Source: Actinomycetes bacterium (GTDB lineage: Bacteria; Actinomycetota; Thermoleophilia; Solirubrobacterales; Solirubrobacteraceae). Taken from it: a DNA stretch of 40,991 bases. Position 1 is the first letter of the stretch, and the number at the start of each line of letters is the position of its first letter. Positions 17,740 to 26,338 of the stretch are shown here, piece after piece. Under the pieces are notes generated by a model, which was not told where the DNA came from, did no database searches, and was given only the letters and a program-made list of their open reading frames with translations. The stretch spans positions 1 to 40,991 of the forward strand of contig JAJZWB010000015.1 of assembly GCA_021846845.1 (NCBI GenBank), read 5' to 3'. Made by a program: the position numbers and the translations under genes.

Positions 17740-19701
17740 ATGATGACGCTCCGCGGCGACGCGCAGGGCTCCGGGCTTCGGTGTGACGCCGTGCGGCCGG
17801 CTACGGATCCGTTCCCCGCCGGGCGATGGGAAGCTGTGCGGAGACTCTTGAGCCGGCTGATCACGCATCGCTCGCGCCTGCTCGCAGCGCTCGCGCTGCT
17901 ATCGATCGCCGCCGGCGGCGTCCTGGCCCTGGCGGGTGACGGCGGCGCGGCGCGCTCCGTGTGGGCCGGGGCGGTGGCGCTGCTGTCGGCCGAGCTTCTG
18001 ATCGAGGTCGTTCACACGATCGTCGTCGACAGGCACATGGGCGTCGACACGATCGCGCTGGTCGCGATGGTCGGCTCGCTGGCGCTCGGCGAGGAGCTCG
18101 CCGGCATCGTCGTAGGGCTGATGTTCTCGGGCGGCTCGGCGCTCGAGGACGTGGCCTCGAGCCGCGCCCGGCGGGAGCTGACGGCGCTGGTCGCGCGCGC
18201 ACCGAAGGTCGCCCAGCGCCGGCGCGGCGAGGACGTCGAGGCGGTGCCGGTGGAGGAGGTGGCGCCGGGCGACGTCCTGCTCGTCCGCGCCGGCGAGGTC
18301 GTGCCGGTAGACGGAACCGTGCTGAGCCCCGAGGCGGTCCTCGACACCAGCACGCTGAGCGGCGAGCCGCTGCCCGAGACGCTCGCCACCGGGATGCCGG
18401 TGCTCAGCGGCTCGATCAACGCGGGGGCGCCGTTCGAGTTCCTCGCCAGCCGGGCGGCGGCGGAGAGCGCGTACGCCGCGCTGGTGGCGCTGGTCGAGCA
18501 GGCGCAGACGCAGCGCTCGCCGTTCGTGCGGATGGCCGATCGCTACGCCGGCTTCTTCCTCCCTGCCACGCTGCTGGTGGCGGGGGTCGCCTGGGCCGCG
18601 AGCGGCGACGCGGTCCGTGCGCTGGCGGTGGTCGTCGTGGCCACCCCCTGCCCGCTGATCCTCGCCGCCCCGATCGCCTTCGTGTCCGGGCTCTCGCGGG
18701 CGGCCCGCAGCGGCGTGATCGTCAAGGGCACACCGGCGATCGAGGCGCTGGGCGAGGCCCGCACGGTGCTGTTCGACAAGACCGGCACGCTCACCGTCGG
18801 CACGCCTGAGGTGCGTGACGTGGTCGCGCTGGATGGGCTGGCCACCGACGAGCTCCTGCGGCTCGCGGCATCGGTCGACCGCTACTCCGCGCACGTCCTG
18901 GGGGCCGCGCTGGTTCGCGCGGCGACCGATGCCGAGCTGCGGCTCAGCCCCGCCACCGACGTGCGCGAGGAGCCCGGCCAGGGGATCCGCGGCGTCGTCG
19001 ACGGCCACCTGGTCGGGGTCGGCAGCCGCGCGTTCCTCGGCCGCAACGCCGTTCCGGCCGACGAGCTCAGCGCGGCCGCCAGGCTCGTGGGCACCGGCTC
19101 GGGCGAGGCGCACGTCGCGGTAAGCGTCGACGGGCACGTCGGCGGCGTGATCGTGATGGCCGACGAGCTGCGTCCGGACACCGCACAGATCGTCGAACGC
19201 CTTCGGGCCGAGGGGGTGCGCCACGTGGCGATGGTCTCCGGCGATCGCCGCTCGGTCGCCGAGCGCGCGGGGAGACGACTCGGGCTGGACCGCGTCTACG
19301 CGGAGCTGTCGCCGGAGGAGAAGCTGGAGATCGTCTCCAGCATCCGCGCCAACCCGGAGCTGCGCCCGGTCGTGATGGTCGGCGACGGCGTCAACGACGC
19401 GCCGGCGCTCGCGCTCGCGGACGTCGGGATCGCGATGGGGACCGCCGGGGCGACGGTCTCCTCGGAGACCGCGGACGCGATCATCACGCTGGACCGGGTC
19501 GACCGGGTCGCCGACGCGCTCCACGCCGGCCGCAGGGCGCTGTACATCGCCCGCCAGAGCGTGCTGGCGGGCATGGGGCTGAGCCTCGCGGCGATGGGCG
19601 TCGCGGCGGCGGGATACCTTCCGCCCGTCGCCGGCGCGCTGCTGCAGGAGGCGATCGACCTGGCAGTGATCGTCAACGCGCTGCGGGCGCTGGGAGGCTG
19701 A
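17740..19701 (+). CDS. Heavy-metal-type (P1B-like) P-type ATPase with TPC motif
   Basis: A P1B-like pump of up to 653 residues. The membrane metal site reads ATPCPLILAAP (TPC at 302-304) instead of the commoner CPC or SPC. DKTGT has D346, and VVMVGDGVNDAPAL is the hinge. The actuator motif is LSGEPLPE rather than TGES, and the usual SEHP-type motif is replaced by SAHVLGAA. There is no N-terminal metal-binding domain or Cys-rich tail. Such pumps form a poorly characterised group whose ion cannot be predicted. ATG at 17740 gives the longest form; GTG at 17836 (VRRLLSRLITHRSRL) is the likelier start because earlier residues look non-coding, and it would leave about 100 bp for divergent promoters. 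Confidence 0.86.
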   Translation: MMTLRGDAQGSGLRCDAVRPATDPFPAGRWEAVRRLLSRLITHRSRLLAALALLSIAAGGVLALAGDGGAARSVWAGAVALLSAELLIEVVHTIVVDRHMGVDTIALVAMVGSLALGEELAGIVVGLMFSGGSALEDVASSRARRELTALVARAPKVAQRRRGEDVEAVPVEEVAPGDVLLVRAGEVVPVDGTVLSPEAVLDTSTLSGEPLPETLATGMPVLSGSINAGAPFEFLASRAAAESAYAALVALVEQAQTQRSPFVRMADRYAGFFLPATLLVAGVAWAASGDAVRALAVVVVATPCPLILAAPIAFVSGLSRAARSGVIVKGTPAIEALGEARTVLFDKTGTLTVGTPEVRDVVALDGLATDELLRLAASVDRYSAHVLGAALVRAATDAELRLSPATDVREEPGQGIRGVVDGHLVGVGSRAFLGRNAVPADELSAAARLVGTGSGEAHVAVSVDGHVGGVIVMADELRPDTAQIVERLRAEGVRHVAMVSGDRRSVAERAGRRLGLDRVYAELSPEEKLEIVSSIRANPELRPVVMVGDGVNDAPALALADVGIAMGTAGATVSSETADAIITLDRVDRVADALHAGRRALYIARQSVLAGMGLSLAAMGVAAAGYLPPVAGALLQEAIDLAVIVNALRALGG

Positions 19702-19749
19702 CCGCCGGGCGCCACGAGCAACTCTCGTAATTTCTACGTAGGACGCCCC

Positions 19750-19778
19750 TTGGAGATGTGGCCTGGGCTTGGCTACGC
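19750..19778 (+). promoter_or_regulatory. Putative promoter of the GAF histidine kinase gene
   Basis: TTGGAG (19750-19755) and TACGCT (19773-19778) are separated by 17 nt, the best -35/-10 pair seen in the window. Transcription would begin near 19785. This places the annotated TTG start (19769) inside the promoter and favours TTG at 19787. The AT-rich palindrome CTACGTAG lies just upstream at about 19735-19742. Confidence 0.45.
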
Positions 19779-21514
19779 TGACCGCGTTGCCAGACCCACG
19801 GGACGTCAGAGCGCAACGCGCGGCCGAGATCGAGAGCAGGCTCGGGCGGCTGCTCGAGGTCGGCGAGGCGCTGGTCTCCCAGCTTGACCCGGAGGCCGCG
19901 CTGGCACTGATCCTGGAGGAGGCCAGGCGGCTGACCGGCGCCCGCTACGCAGCGCTGGGGGTCCTCGACGAGGCGCGCACCGGGCTTGAGCGGTTCCTCA
20001 CGGCCGGGATCGACGAGGCAGCGCGGCGTCGGATCGGGGACCCTCCCCATGGCCGGGGGGTGCTGGGAGCGCTGATCGCGGATCCGCGGCCGCTGCGCCT
20101 GCCCGACGTCGGGCGACATCCCGATAGCCATGGCTTCCCCGCCGGCCACCCTCTCATGCGCAGCTTCATCGGCGTCCCGATCGTCGTGGACGGACATCCG
20201 TGGGGAAACCTCTACGTGACCGAGAAGGAGGGCGGCGGCGAGTTCGCCGAGGACGACGAGCGGGCTCTGGCGGCGCTCTCGCGGTGGGCGGCGCTCGCGA
20301 TCGAGAACTCGCGCATCCTGCTCACCAGCGAGACCAGGCGCGAGCAGCTGGCGCGGGCGGTCCGCTCCTCCGAGGCGGCGCTCGACATCGCCGACCTGAT
20401 CGGCAGCGTCGCCGACCTGGAGCGCGTGCTGGAGCTGATCGTCAAGCGCGGCCGGGCGCTGGTCGGGGCTCGTAGCCTGCTGATCATGCTGCGTGAGGGC
20501 GACGAGCTGGTCGTCGCGGCATCGGCCGGGCCAGCGCGCGCCGCGCGCGGGCGACGGCTGTCGATCGCCGACTCGACCTCTGGGCAGGTGCTTGAGCAGG
20601 GCCGCCCGCAGCGGATCACCGACGTGGCCAGGCGGATGCGCATCGACCCGGCCACCTTCGGGGTCGCGGACGCGAGCACCGCGCTGCTGGTGCCGCTGCT
20701 GCATCACGGCGCGGGCATCGGGGTGCTGGCCGCGTTCGACCACGGCGGCGACCACGGGGAGTTCAGCCCCGAGGACGAGCGCCTTCTGCGCGCGTTCGCC
20801 CACTCTGCCGCCAACGCGGTCGCGATCAAGCGAAGCGTGGAGGCCGACCGGCTGCGGGCGGCGATCGAGGCCGCCGAGTCCGAGCGCACCCGCTGGGCGC
20901 GTGAGCTCCACGACGAGACGCTGCAGGCGCTCGGCGGTCTGAGGGTGATGCTGGCGTCTGCTGTCGGGCGCGGCGACGCCGAGAGCAGGGACGGGACGAT
21001 CCGCCAGGCGGTCGCCGACATCGAGCTCGCGATCGCCGAGCTGCGCGACATCGTCAGCGACCTGCGCCCCGCGCTGCTCGACGACCTCGGGCTGGAGCCG
21101 GCGATCCAGGCGCTGGTGGAGCGGCGGCGAAGCGAGACGCTGCGGATCGATTGCCGGCTGGCGCTGGACGGCCGGACCGGAGACCTCTCACGCGACCTGG
21201 AGACGACCGCATACCGCCTCGTGCAGGAGTCGCTCACCAACATCGTCAAGCACTCCCAGGCGCGCAACGTGCGGATCACCGTTGAGCGGGCCGACGGCGA
21301 GCTCTCGGTCGAGGTCCGGGACGACGGGCGCGGCTTCGACGTGGACCAGCGCTCGGATGGCTTCGGCCTGGCGGGGATGCGGGAGCGGGTACTGCTCGCC
21401 GGCGGGGTCCTGAAGGTCGACTCAGGCGCCGGAGGCACGCGCATCCAGGCCCGGCTACCGGCGCCCGGCGGGGACGGCGCGCTGGCGCCGCGGGACCGGC
21501 GGCTGGCGTCGTAG
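19769..21514 (+). CDS. DevS/DosS-like sensor histidine kinase (GAF-GAF-HisKA_3-HATPase)
   Basis: A soluble kinase of up to 581 residues. GAF-A (about 40-185) closely resembles the haem domain of mycobacterial DevS/DosT: PLRLPDVGRHPDSHGFPAGH, then HPLMRSFIGVP and GNLYVTEK. H127 and Y149 are 22 residues apart, as I recall for the haem-ligand His149 and distal Tyr171 of DevS, so haem binding is plausible. GAF-B spans about 205-355. H381 in ARELHDETLQALGG is the phosphorylated His of the NarL-partner type, and the ATPase domain shows ESLTNIVKHSQA, DDGRGFD and GFGLAGMRERV. No membrane helices are present. The start is uncertain: TTG 19769 or TTG 19787, which follows the promoter. The convergent NarL regulator at 21560-22249 is a likely partner. 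Confidence 0.9.
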   Translation: MATLTALPDPRDVRAQRAAEIESRLGRLLEVGEALVSQLDPEAALALILEEARRLTGARYAALGVLDEARTGLERFLTAGIDEAARRRIGDPPHGRGVLGALIADPRPLRLPDVGRHPDSHGFPAGHPLMRSFIGVPIVVDGHPWGNLYVTEKEGGGEFAEDDERALAALSRWAALAIENSRILLTSETRREQLARAVRSSEAALDIADLIGSVADLERVLELIVKRGRALVGARSLLIMLREGDELVVAASAGPARAARGRRLSIADSTSGQVLEQGRPQRITDVARRMRIDPATFGVADASTALLVPLLHHGAGIGVLAAFDHGGDHGEFSPEDERLLRAFAHSAANAVAIKRSVEADRLRAAIEAAESERTRWARELHDETLQALGGLRVMLASAVGRGDAESRDGTIRQAVADIELAIAELRDIVSDLRPALLDDLGLEPAIQALVERRRSETLRIDCRLALDGRTGDLSRDLETTAYRLVQESLTNIVKHSQARNVRITVERADGELSVEVRDDGRGFDVDQRSDGFGLAGMRERVLLAGGVLKVDSGAGGTRIQARLPAPGGDGALAPRDRRLAS

Positions 21515-21559
21515 CGCGCCCGCGCCGCGGGACCGGCGGCCGGCGAAGCGGACGCCGTG

Positions 21560-22249
21560 CTATGGCACCAGCAGATGGCGCCGTAGGGCGTACTGGACGA
21601 GCTCGGCGCGGGTGCGCAGCCCCAGCTTGCGGTGGATGTGGGCGCGGTGGCTCTCGACCGTCCGTCGTGAGAGGTGGAGCTGGCCCGCGATCTCCGCGCT
21701 CGTGTGCCCGAGCGAGATCAGCCGCAGGATCTCGGTCTCACGTGGGCTGAGACCATCGCGGTTGACCGCCAGGCGCAGCGCGTCCAGCCCCTTGGCGACC
21801 TGCGCGCTGACGTACTCGCCGCCGACCGCGGCCCGGCGGACCGCCTCCGGAAGCTCGGTGTCGGCCCGATCCTTGAGCACGAACCCGACGGCGCCGGACT
21901 CGAGCGCGCGCTGGGCGAACAGCGGGCTCGGGTCCATCGTCAGGACGACGATCTCGGTCTCGGTGGCCCGCTCGCGCAGCCGCCGGATCACGTCGATGCT
22001 GGACCCGTTTGGCATCTGCAGGTCGAGCACGAGCACGTGCGGCGCGTGCCCGTGCACGTGACGCACGGCGGTGGACAGGTCGGCCGCCTCGGCGATCACC
22101 TCGACGTCCTGCTCGCCGTCCAGCAGCAGCCGCAGGCTGCGACGCACAACCGCGTGGTCGTCAGCGAGCACGACCCGGATCGGGTGGACCGGCCGCGGTG
22201 CGGGTCGTCTTAGAGGCGTGACCGGGGTGAGGTGGGCGTGCGCTGACAT
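21560..22249 (-). CDS. NarL/FixJ-family response regulator
   Basis: A 229-residue regulator. The receiver domain opens IRVVLADDHAVVRRSL; D76 in LVLDLQMP is the phosphorylation site, and VLTMD plus VLKDRA supply the conserved Thr and Lys. The C-terminal LuxR-type helix-turn-helix is LSPRETEILRLISLGHTSAE followed by RRTVESHRAHIHRKLGL. It converges on the GAF kinase gene (45-bp gap) and lies 80 bp downstream of the acyl-CoA synthetase gene, so it may be the last gene of the stress operon. ATG at 22249 is chosen. It differs from the second NarL regulator (26719-27420) mainly outside the signature regions. Confidence 0.93.
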   Translation of the reverse strand: MSAHAHLTPVTPLRRPAPRPVHPIRVVLADDHAVVRRSLRLLLDGEQDVEVIAEAADLSTAVRHVHGHAPHVLVLDLQMPNGSSIDVIRRLRERATETEIVVLTMDPSPLFAQRALESGAVGFVLKDRADTELPEAVRRAAVGGEYVSAQVAKGLDALRLAVNRDGLSPRETEILRLISLGHTSAEIAGQLHLSRRTVESHRAHIHRKLGLRTRAELVQYALRRHLLVP

Positions 22250-22329
22250 GCACGCCAAGCTAGATGCCGGTCAGCTGAGTGTCGTCATGGCAACCGTGCG
22301 GAACTGGTTCGGGAAAGCACGGAGCGCCT

Positions 22330-25077
22330 TCATGCGCGCAGCGAGGAGAGCGGCGCCGGCGCCGGCGCCGCCTCGACGCGCACCCGCGCGTCGACGATCA
22401 CCGCGCCGGCGGGGGTCGCGATCAGCGGATTGCAATCAAGCTCGACGATCTCCGGATGAGCCTCGACCATCGCGCTGACTCGCAGCAGCACGTCCTCGAT
22501 CGCCTGGATGTCGCAGCGCTCCGCGCCGCGGTAGCCCTCCAGCAGCGGGAACGTGCGAAGCGAGCGCAGCATCTCGCGCGCGTCAAGGTCGGTCAGCGGC
22601 GTGATCCGGACGGCGATGTCGTCGATCAGCTCGGCGCCGGTGCCGCCGGCCCCGCAGGCCACCACCGGGCCGAAGCTCCGATCGTTGACGACGCCGACGA
22701 TCAGCTCCACCCCGGCCGGCGCCATCGGCTGCACGACCAGCCCCGCCAGCTCGTGCCCGCCGGCCGCCAGCGAGTCACGCATCGTGGCCGCGGCGGCGCG
22801 GATCGCGGCCTCGCCGTCGAGTCCGAGCTGCACGCCGCCCGCGTCGCTCTTGTGGACCAGCCCGGGCGCGATCGCCTTCAGCGCGACCGGCATGCCGAGC
22901 TCGGACGCCGCCCTCACGGCCTGCTCCGCGTCGACCACGGTCCGCGAGGCGACCAGCGGCAGCCCGTAGCAGTCGGCCAGCGCGGCGACGACCTGCGGCT
23001 CCAACCAGCCCGCCCCTGCCGCCAGCTGCTCGCTGATGAGCGCCGCCGCATGCTCCGGGTGTACGTCCGCTGGAGCGCGGATCTCGCCCCTCGGGCGGGA
23101 CCGCCAGCGTCCGTACCTGGCGGCCAGCGCCACGGCACGGGCGGCCTCCTCTGGAAACTCGTAGCCGGGCACCCTGGCGGACGGCGAGCTGAGCTGCGGC
23201 GGTGGCCCCTCGCCGGTCATGAACACGGCCGCGATCGGCACCTCCGGCCGTGACTCCGCGACCTCGCGGATCGCGACCGCGACGTCGACCGCCTCCGTGA
23301 CCAGCGGCGGCACGAAGATCGCCAGCAGGGCATCGCACGCGTCGGCCTCGATCAGCGTCCGCAGCGTGCGCCGGTAATCATCGGCCGACGCGGTGGCGAT
23401 CATGTCGATCGGGTTGCGCAGCCCAGCGCCCGCGGGCAGGAAGACCGACAGCGCCGCCTGGACCTGCTCGGGAAGCTCTGGCACGTCGACCCCGGCGGCC
23501 TGGCACGCGTCCGCGCACAGGATGCCCGGACCGCCGGCGTTGGTCACGATCACGACCCGGTCGCCGCGCGGGACCGGCTGGGAGCTGAGCAGCGCTCCGA
23601 CGGCGAACAGCTCGTGCAGCGTGTCGGTGCGGATCACCCCGGCCTGCTCGAACAGCGCGTCGACGGTCACGTCGGAGGCCGACAGCAGAGCGCCCGTGTG
23701 CGAGGAGGTCGCGCGCGCGCCGGCCGTCGAGCGCCCGCTCTTGACGGCCAGCAGCGGCTTGCTGCGCGCGAACCGGGGCGCTATCCGGGCGAACTTCCGC
23801 GGGTTGCCGAACGACTCCAGGTAGAGCAGCGCCACGTCGGTGCCGGGGTCCTGCTCCCAGTAGCGCAGGAAGTCGTTGCCTGAGAGGTCCGCCTTGTTGC
23901 CGACCGACACGAACGACGAGAGCCCGATCCCCATCCTGCCCGCGGCCTCGATCAGCGCGATCCCGAGGCCGCCGCTCTGCGACATGAATCCGACCCGCCC
24001 GGGGGCGGCGGCACGCGGTGCGAAGGTCGCGTTCAGGCTGACTCCCGTCGCGGTGTTGAGCACGCCCATGCAGTTGGGGCCGACGAGGCGCATCCCGGAC
24101 GCCCGGCACACATCGACGAGCTCATGCTGGCGGCGCGTTCCCTCCTCGCCCGCCTCGGCGAACCCGGCGGAGATCACGAGCAGCGCGGGCACGGCGGCGG
24201 CCGCGCACTCCCGCGCGATGCCGACGACATCCTCCGCGGGCACGACGACGACCGCCAGGTCCACCCGGGCCGGGATCTCGGCGACCGAGCGGTACGCGGG
24301 CAGCGACTGCACCACGTCGGCGGCCTGGTTGACCGCGTAGACGGCGCCGGCGAACTGCGAGGCGAGCAGGTTGTGCAGGATCTCGCCGCCGACCGTCCCG
24401 CGCCGGCGGGAGGCGCCGATCACCGCCACCGACGCCGGCTCCAGGAACTTGCGCACGGCCGCAACGGCGGCGTTTCGCTCGCGTTCCTCGAAGCGCTCGC
24501 GCGCGCCCGGCGACAGCGATGTCGGGAGCTCGATCGCGATCGCGTCCGGGGCGGAGTGCAGCTCGACCGGGAAGCCGCTCTGGCGGAAGACCTCGATCAT
24601 GCTGTGGTTGTGCGGCAGGACCTCCGCGGTGAAGGTCGCGATCCCGTGCGCCTCGGCGACCTCCGCCAGCTGCGCCAGGAGCACGGTCGAGATCCCCTTG
24701 CCCTGCCAGTCGTCGGCGACCATGAACGCCACCTCGGCGCGGTCCGCGTTCTCCCTGACGTAGGCGGCGTGCGCGATGATCCGGCGCGGCATCCCGCTCT
24801 CCGCGATCAGCGCGAATCGGTCTGCGTAGTCGACGTCGACCGACCAGTCGGCCGCCCAGTCGAGGTTCGGGCGCCCGAAGAAGCGAAACCCGATCGAGCG
24901 CGACGAGAGCCCCTCAAGGAAGGTGCGGATCGCGGTCCGGTCCCCGTCGCGCACGGGACGCACGTGAACCGTGGACCCGTCCCTGAGGGCGATCTCGGCC
25001 TCGCGGTCGATCGGATAGGAGGGCGCCCGGGGCGGTTTCATCTGATCGAGTATCGGAAGCGGCAGGAGCCGCCCCAT
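22330..25077 (-). CDS. GNAT acetyltransferase fused to ADP-forming acyl-CoA synthetase
   Basis: A 915-residue fusion. Residues 35-185 are a GNAT acetyltransferase with the acetyl-CoA loop QGKGIS (125-130). Residues 203-680 are the CoA-binding and ligase domains of ADP-forming acetyl-CoA synthetase, with VAVIGASRRRGTVGGEI and the phospho-His loop SSHTGALLSASDV (H460). Residues 685-890 are an ATP-grasp domain (VALKAIAPGLVHKSDAGG). Such fusions are protein lysine acetyltransferases (Pat-like) in many bacteria. Here H460 and the ATP-grasp motifs look intact, so synthetase activity is also possible. GTAGGAG 6 nt before ATG 25077 supports this start. It is the downstream partner of a USP-USP-DUF2188-like operon. 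Confidence 0.92.
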   Translation of the reverse strand: MGRLLPLPILDQMKPPRAPSYPIDREAEIALRDGSTVHVRPVRDGDRTAIRTFLEGLSSRSIGFRFFGRPNLDWAADWSVDVDYADRFALIAESGMPRRIIAHAAYVRENADRAEVAFMVADDWQGKGISTVLLAQLAEVAEAHGIATFTAEVLPHNHSMIEVFRQSGFPVELHSAPDAIAIELPTSLSPGARERFEERERNAAVAAVRKFLEPASVAVIGASRRRGTVGGEILHNLLASQFAGAVYAVNQAADVVQSLPAYRSVAEIPARVDLAVVVVPAEDVVGIARECAAAAVPALLVISAGFAEAGEEGTRRQHELVDVCRASGMRLVGPNCMGVLNTATGVSLNATFAPRAAAPGRVGFMSQSGGLGIALIEAAGRMGIGLSSFVSVGNKADLSGNDFLRYWEQDPGTDVALLYLESFGNPRKFARIAPRFARSKPLLAVKSGRSTAGARATSSHTGALLSASDVTVDALFEQAGVIRTDTLHELFAVGALLSSQPVPRGDRVVIVTNAGGPGILCADACQAAGVDVPELPEQVQAALSVFLPAGAGLRNPIDMIATASADDYRRTLRTLIEADACDALLAIFVPPLVTEAVDVAVAIREVAESRPEVPIAAVFMTGEGPPPQLSSPSARVPGYEFPEEAARAVALAARYGRWRSRPRGEIRAPADVHPEHAAALISEQLAAGAGWLEPQVVAALADCYGLPLVASRTVVDAEQAVRAASELGMPVALKAIAPGLVHKSDAGGVQLGLDGEAAIRAAAATMRDSLAAGGHELAGLVVQPMAPAGVELIVGVVNDRSFGPVVACGAGGTGAELIDDIAVRITPLTDLDAREMLRSLRTFPLLEGYRGAERCDIQAIEDVLLRVSAMVEAHPEIVELDCNPLIATPAGAVIVDARVRVEAAPAPAPLSSLRA

Positions 25078-25086
25078 GAGTATCTC

Positions 25087-25338
25087 CTACGTACCCGACG
25101 GGTGGATCGGGTCGCCGGTCTCGCCCGCGCCGGGAGGGGCGTCGCGCTCTTCGGCAGACGGCCCGCCCGCCCCCGGGGAGGGCTCACCTTCCTCCAGCCC
25201 GCGGCGATACGCCAGCGCCCGCGCGTGCGCCTCCTCCTCGGTGTCGTGGCGCGAGACCGGGGTTGGGTGCCCCTCCAGGCGGACAGCCCAACCGCCGGCC
25301 GGCCACGGCTCGACCCGAATGCGCTCGGCGTCCGCCAC
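25087..25338 (-). CDS. DUF2188-like small protein
   Basis: An 83-residue protein. RIRVEPWPAGGWAVRLEGHP and EEEAHARALAYRRGLEEGEP form a short strand-helix unit that resembles DUF2188; the tail is Pro/Gly-rich and low-complexity. The start is GTG at 25338. The gene sits 27 nt after a USP gene and 9 nt before the GNAT-synthetase, and its last codons contain the synthetase's ribosome-binding site, so the three are almost certainly co-transcribed. Function is unknown. It is distantly similar to the 12126-12413 product in the GGW-V motif only. Confidence 0.6.
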   Translation of the reverse strand: MADAERIRVEPWPAGGWAVRLEGHPTPVSRHDTEEEAHARALAYRRGLEEGEPSPGAGGPSAEERDAPPGAGETGDPIHPSGT

Positions 25339-25365
25339 GGCCTCGGTCGCGCCCCTGAGACGGCG

Positions 25366-25809
25366 CTAGTCGGTCTCCTCCGCCCGTGTCGGGACGACGA
25401 GCACCGGGCACGGAGCCAGATGCAGCAGCCTCTGCGTGACGCTGCCCAGCAGCAGCCCGGTGAGGGGGCCGCGACCGCGCGTCCCGATCACGATCACCTC
25501 GCCGCCCTCCTCGACGGTGGCGTCGGCGACGATCTGCGCCGCCTCGCCGATGCCGGCTCGCGCGACCCTGACCTTGGTCTGCAGACCGTCGGGCTTGAGC
25601 CCCGAGAGCTGGCCCTCGATCTTGGTGACGACCTCGTCCTCGTTGGCGTAGACGGGAAGCCGCCCCCCGGCCTTGCCGGGCATCGTCAGCTCCACGCAGT
25701 GCAGGGCGATCAGCTCGCCGCCGGACTCGCGGGCGAGATCCGCGGCCACCTCCAGCGCCTTGTCGGCCGCCTTCGAGCCGTCGGTCGCCCAAACCACCTT
25801 CTTGAACAT
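25366..25809 (-). CDS. Universal stress protein, Lys-rich, in the acetyltransferase operon
   Basis: A 147-residue UspA-fold protein starting MFKKVVWATDGSKAADKALE. GTRGRGPLTGLLLGSVTQRL is a complete G-2x-G-9x-GS ATP loop. GGAGGTGGACG before ATG 25809 is an excellent binding site and decides the start against the longer frame at 25836. It contains eight Lys, against none to three in the other five USPs of the window. It lies 22 nt after another USP gene and upstream of the DUF2188-like and GNAT-synthetase genes. Mycobacterial Pat-type acetyltransferases are known to acetylate a USP, so this product is a candidate substrate of its operon partner. Confidence 0.93.
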   Translation of the reverse strand: MFKKVVWATDGSKAADKALEVAADLARESGGELIALHCVELTMPGKAGGRLPVYANEDEVVTKIEGQLSGLKPDGLQTKVRVARAGIGEAAQIVADATVEEGGEVIVIGTRGRGPLTGLLLGSVTQRLLHLAPCPVLVVPTRAEETD

Positions 25810-25832
25810 CGTCCACCTCCGCTTGGTCTCAT

Positions 25833-26336
25833 TCACTTGTGTCTACGACCGCCGGCAGTCTCCCGCAGACCGGCGCGGGACGATGCGACCCCCGGCGAGG
25901 GCACGACGACCACGGTGCGGTCGGCGTGCTGGATCACCGCGTGCGAAACGCTGCCCAGAAGCAGCGACTTCAATCCGGTCAGGCCTCGGGAGCCGATGAC
26001 GATCGCGCTCGCGCGCGCCTCGTCGGCGACGTTCAGGATCGCCTCGGACGTGCTCGTGTCCTGCGCTCGGACCAGCGGATGCGCGTCGAGTCCGGCCGCG
26101 CGGGCCAGCTCGGTGCCCTCGGCAACGAGGCTCTCGGCCTCCTCTCGGCAGGCCGCGTCGACGTCCTCCATGTCCACGCCTGCGATCGGGATCAGGCCGG
26201 CTGACGATCGCGCGAGCACGAACGCGATCGGCTGCCAGACGGTCAGCACCGTGGCGGGCTCGCCGCCGAACAGCTCGCCCGCCCGCTCGATCGCGGCCTT
26301 GGCGTCCGCCGAGCCGTCGTAGCAGATCAGGATCAC
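25833..26336 (-). CDS. Universal stress protein, single domain
   Basis: A 167-residue UspA-fold protein. ILICYDGSADAKAAI opens the domain, and GSRGLTGLKSLLLGSVSHAV carries a full G-2x-G-9x-GS loop. The extended loop with VWQPIAFVLARSSAGLIPIA is typical of the actinobacterial type. GTG at 26336 follows the TAG of the leucine-zipper gene after 2 nt, so the two are translationally linked. The next USP starts 23 nt downstream. The C-terminus (AGGRRHK) is basic. Three Lys are present. It is the first of two adjacent USPs in the nine-gene minus-strand run. Confidence 0.92.
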   Translation of the reverse strand: MILICYDGSADAKAAIERAGELFGGEPATVLTVWQPIAFVLARSSAGLIPIAGVDMEDVDAACREEAESLVAEGTELARAAGLDAHPLVRAQDTSTSEAILNVADEARASAIVIGSRGLTGLKSLLLGSVSHAVIQHADRTVVVVPSPGVASSRAGLRETAGGRRHK

Positions 26337-26338
26337 AT

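Noticed and set aside
17899-19524. A 541-codon minus-strand frame inside the P1B-like pump
   Set aside because: It is antisense to DKTGT- and GDGVND-containing coding sequence and has Arg/Asp/His-rich low-complexity translation.
25078-25090. Shared TACGTAGGA operator with the kinase promoter region at 19735
   Set aside because: In this copy the bases are explained by the stop codon of the DUF2188-like gene and the ribosome-binding site of the synthetase, so the match is probably chance.
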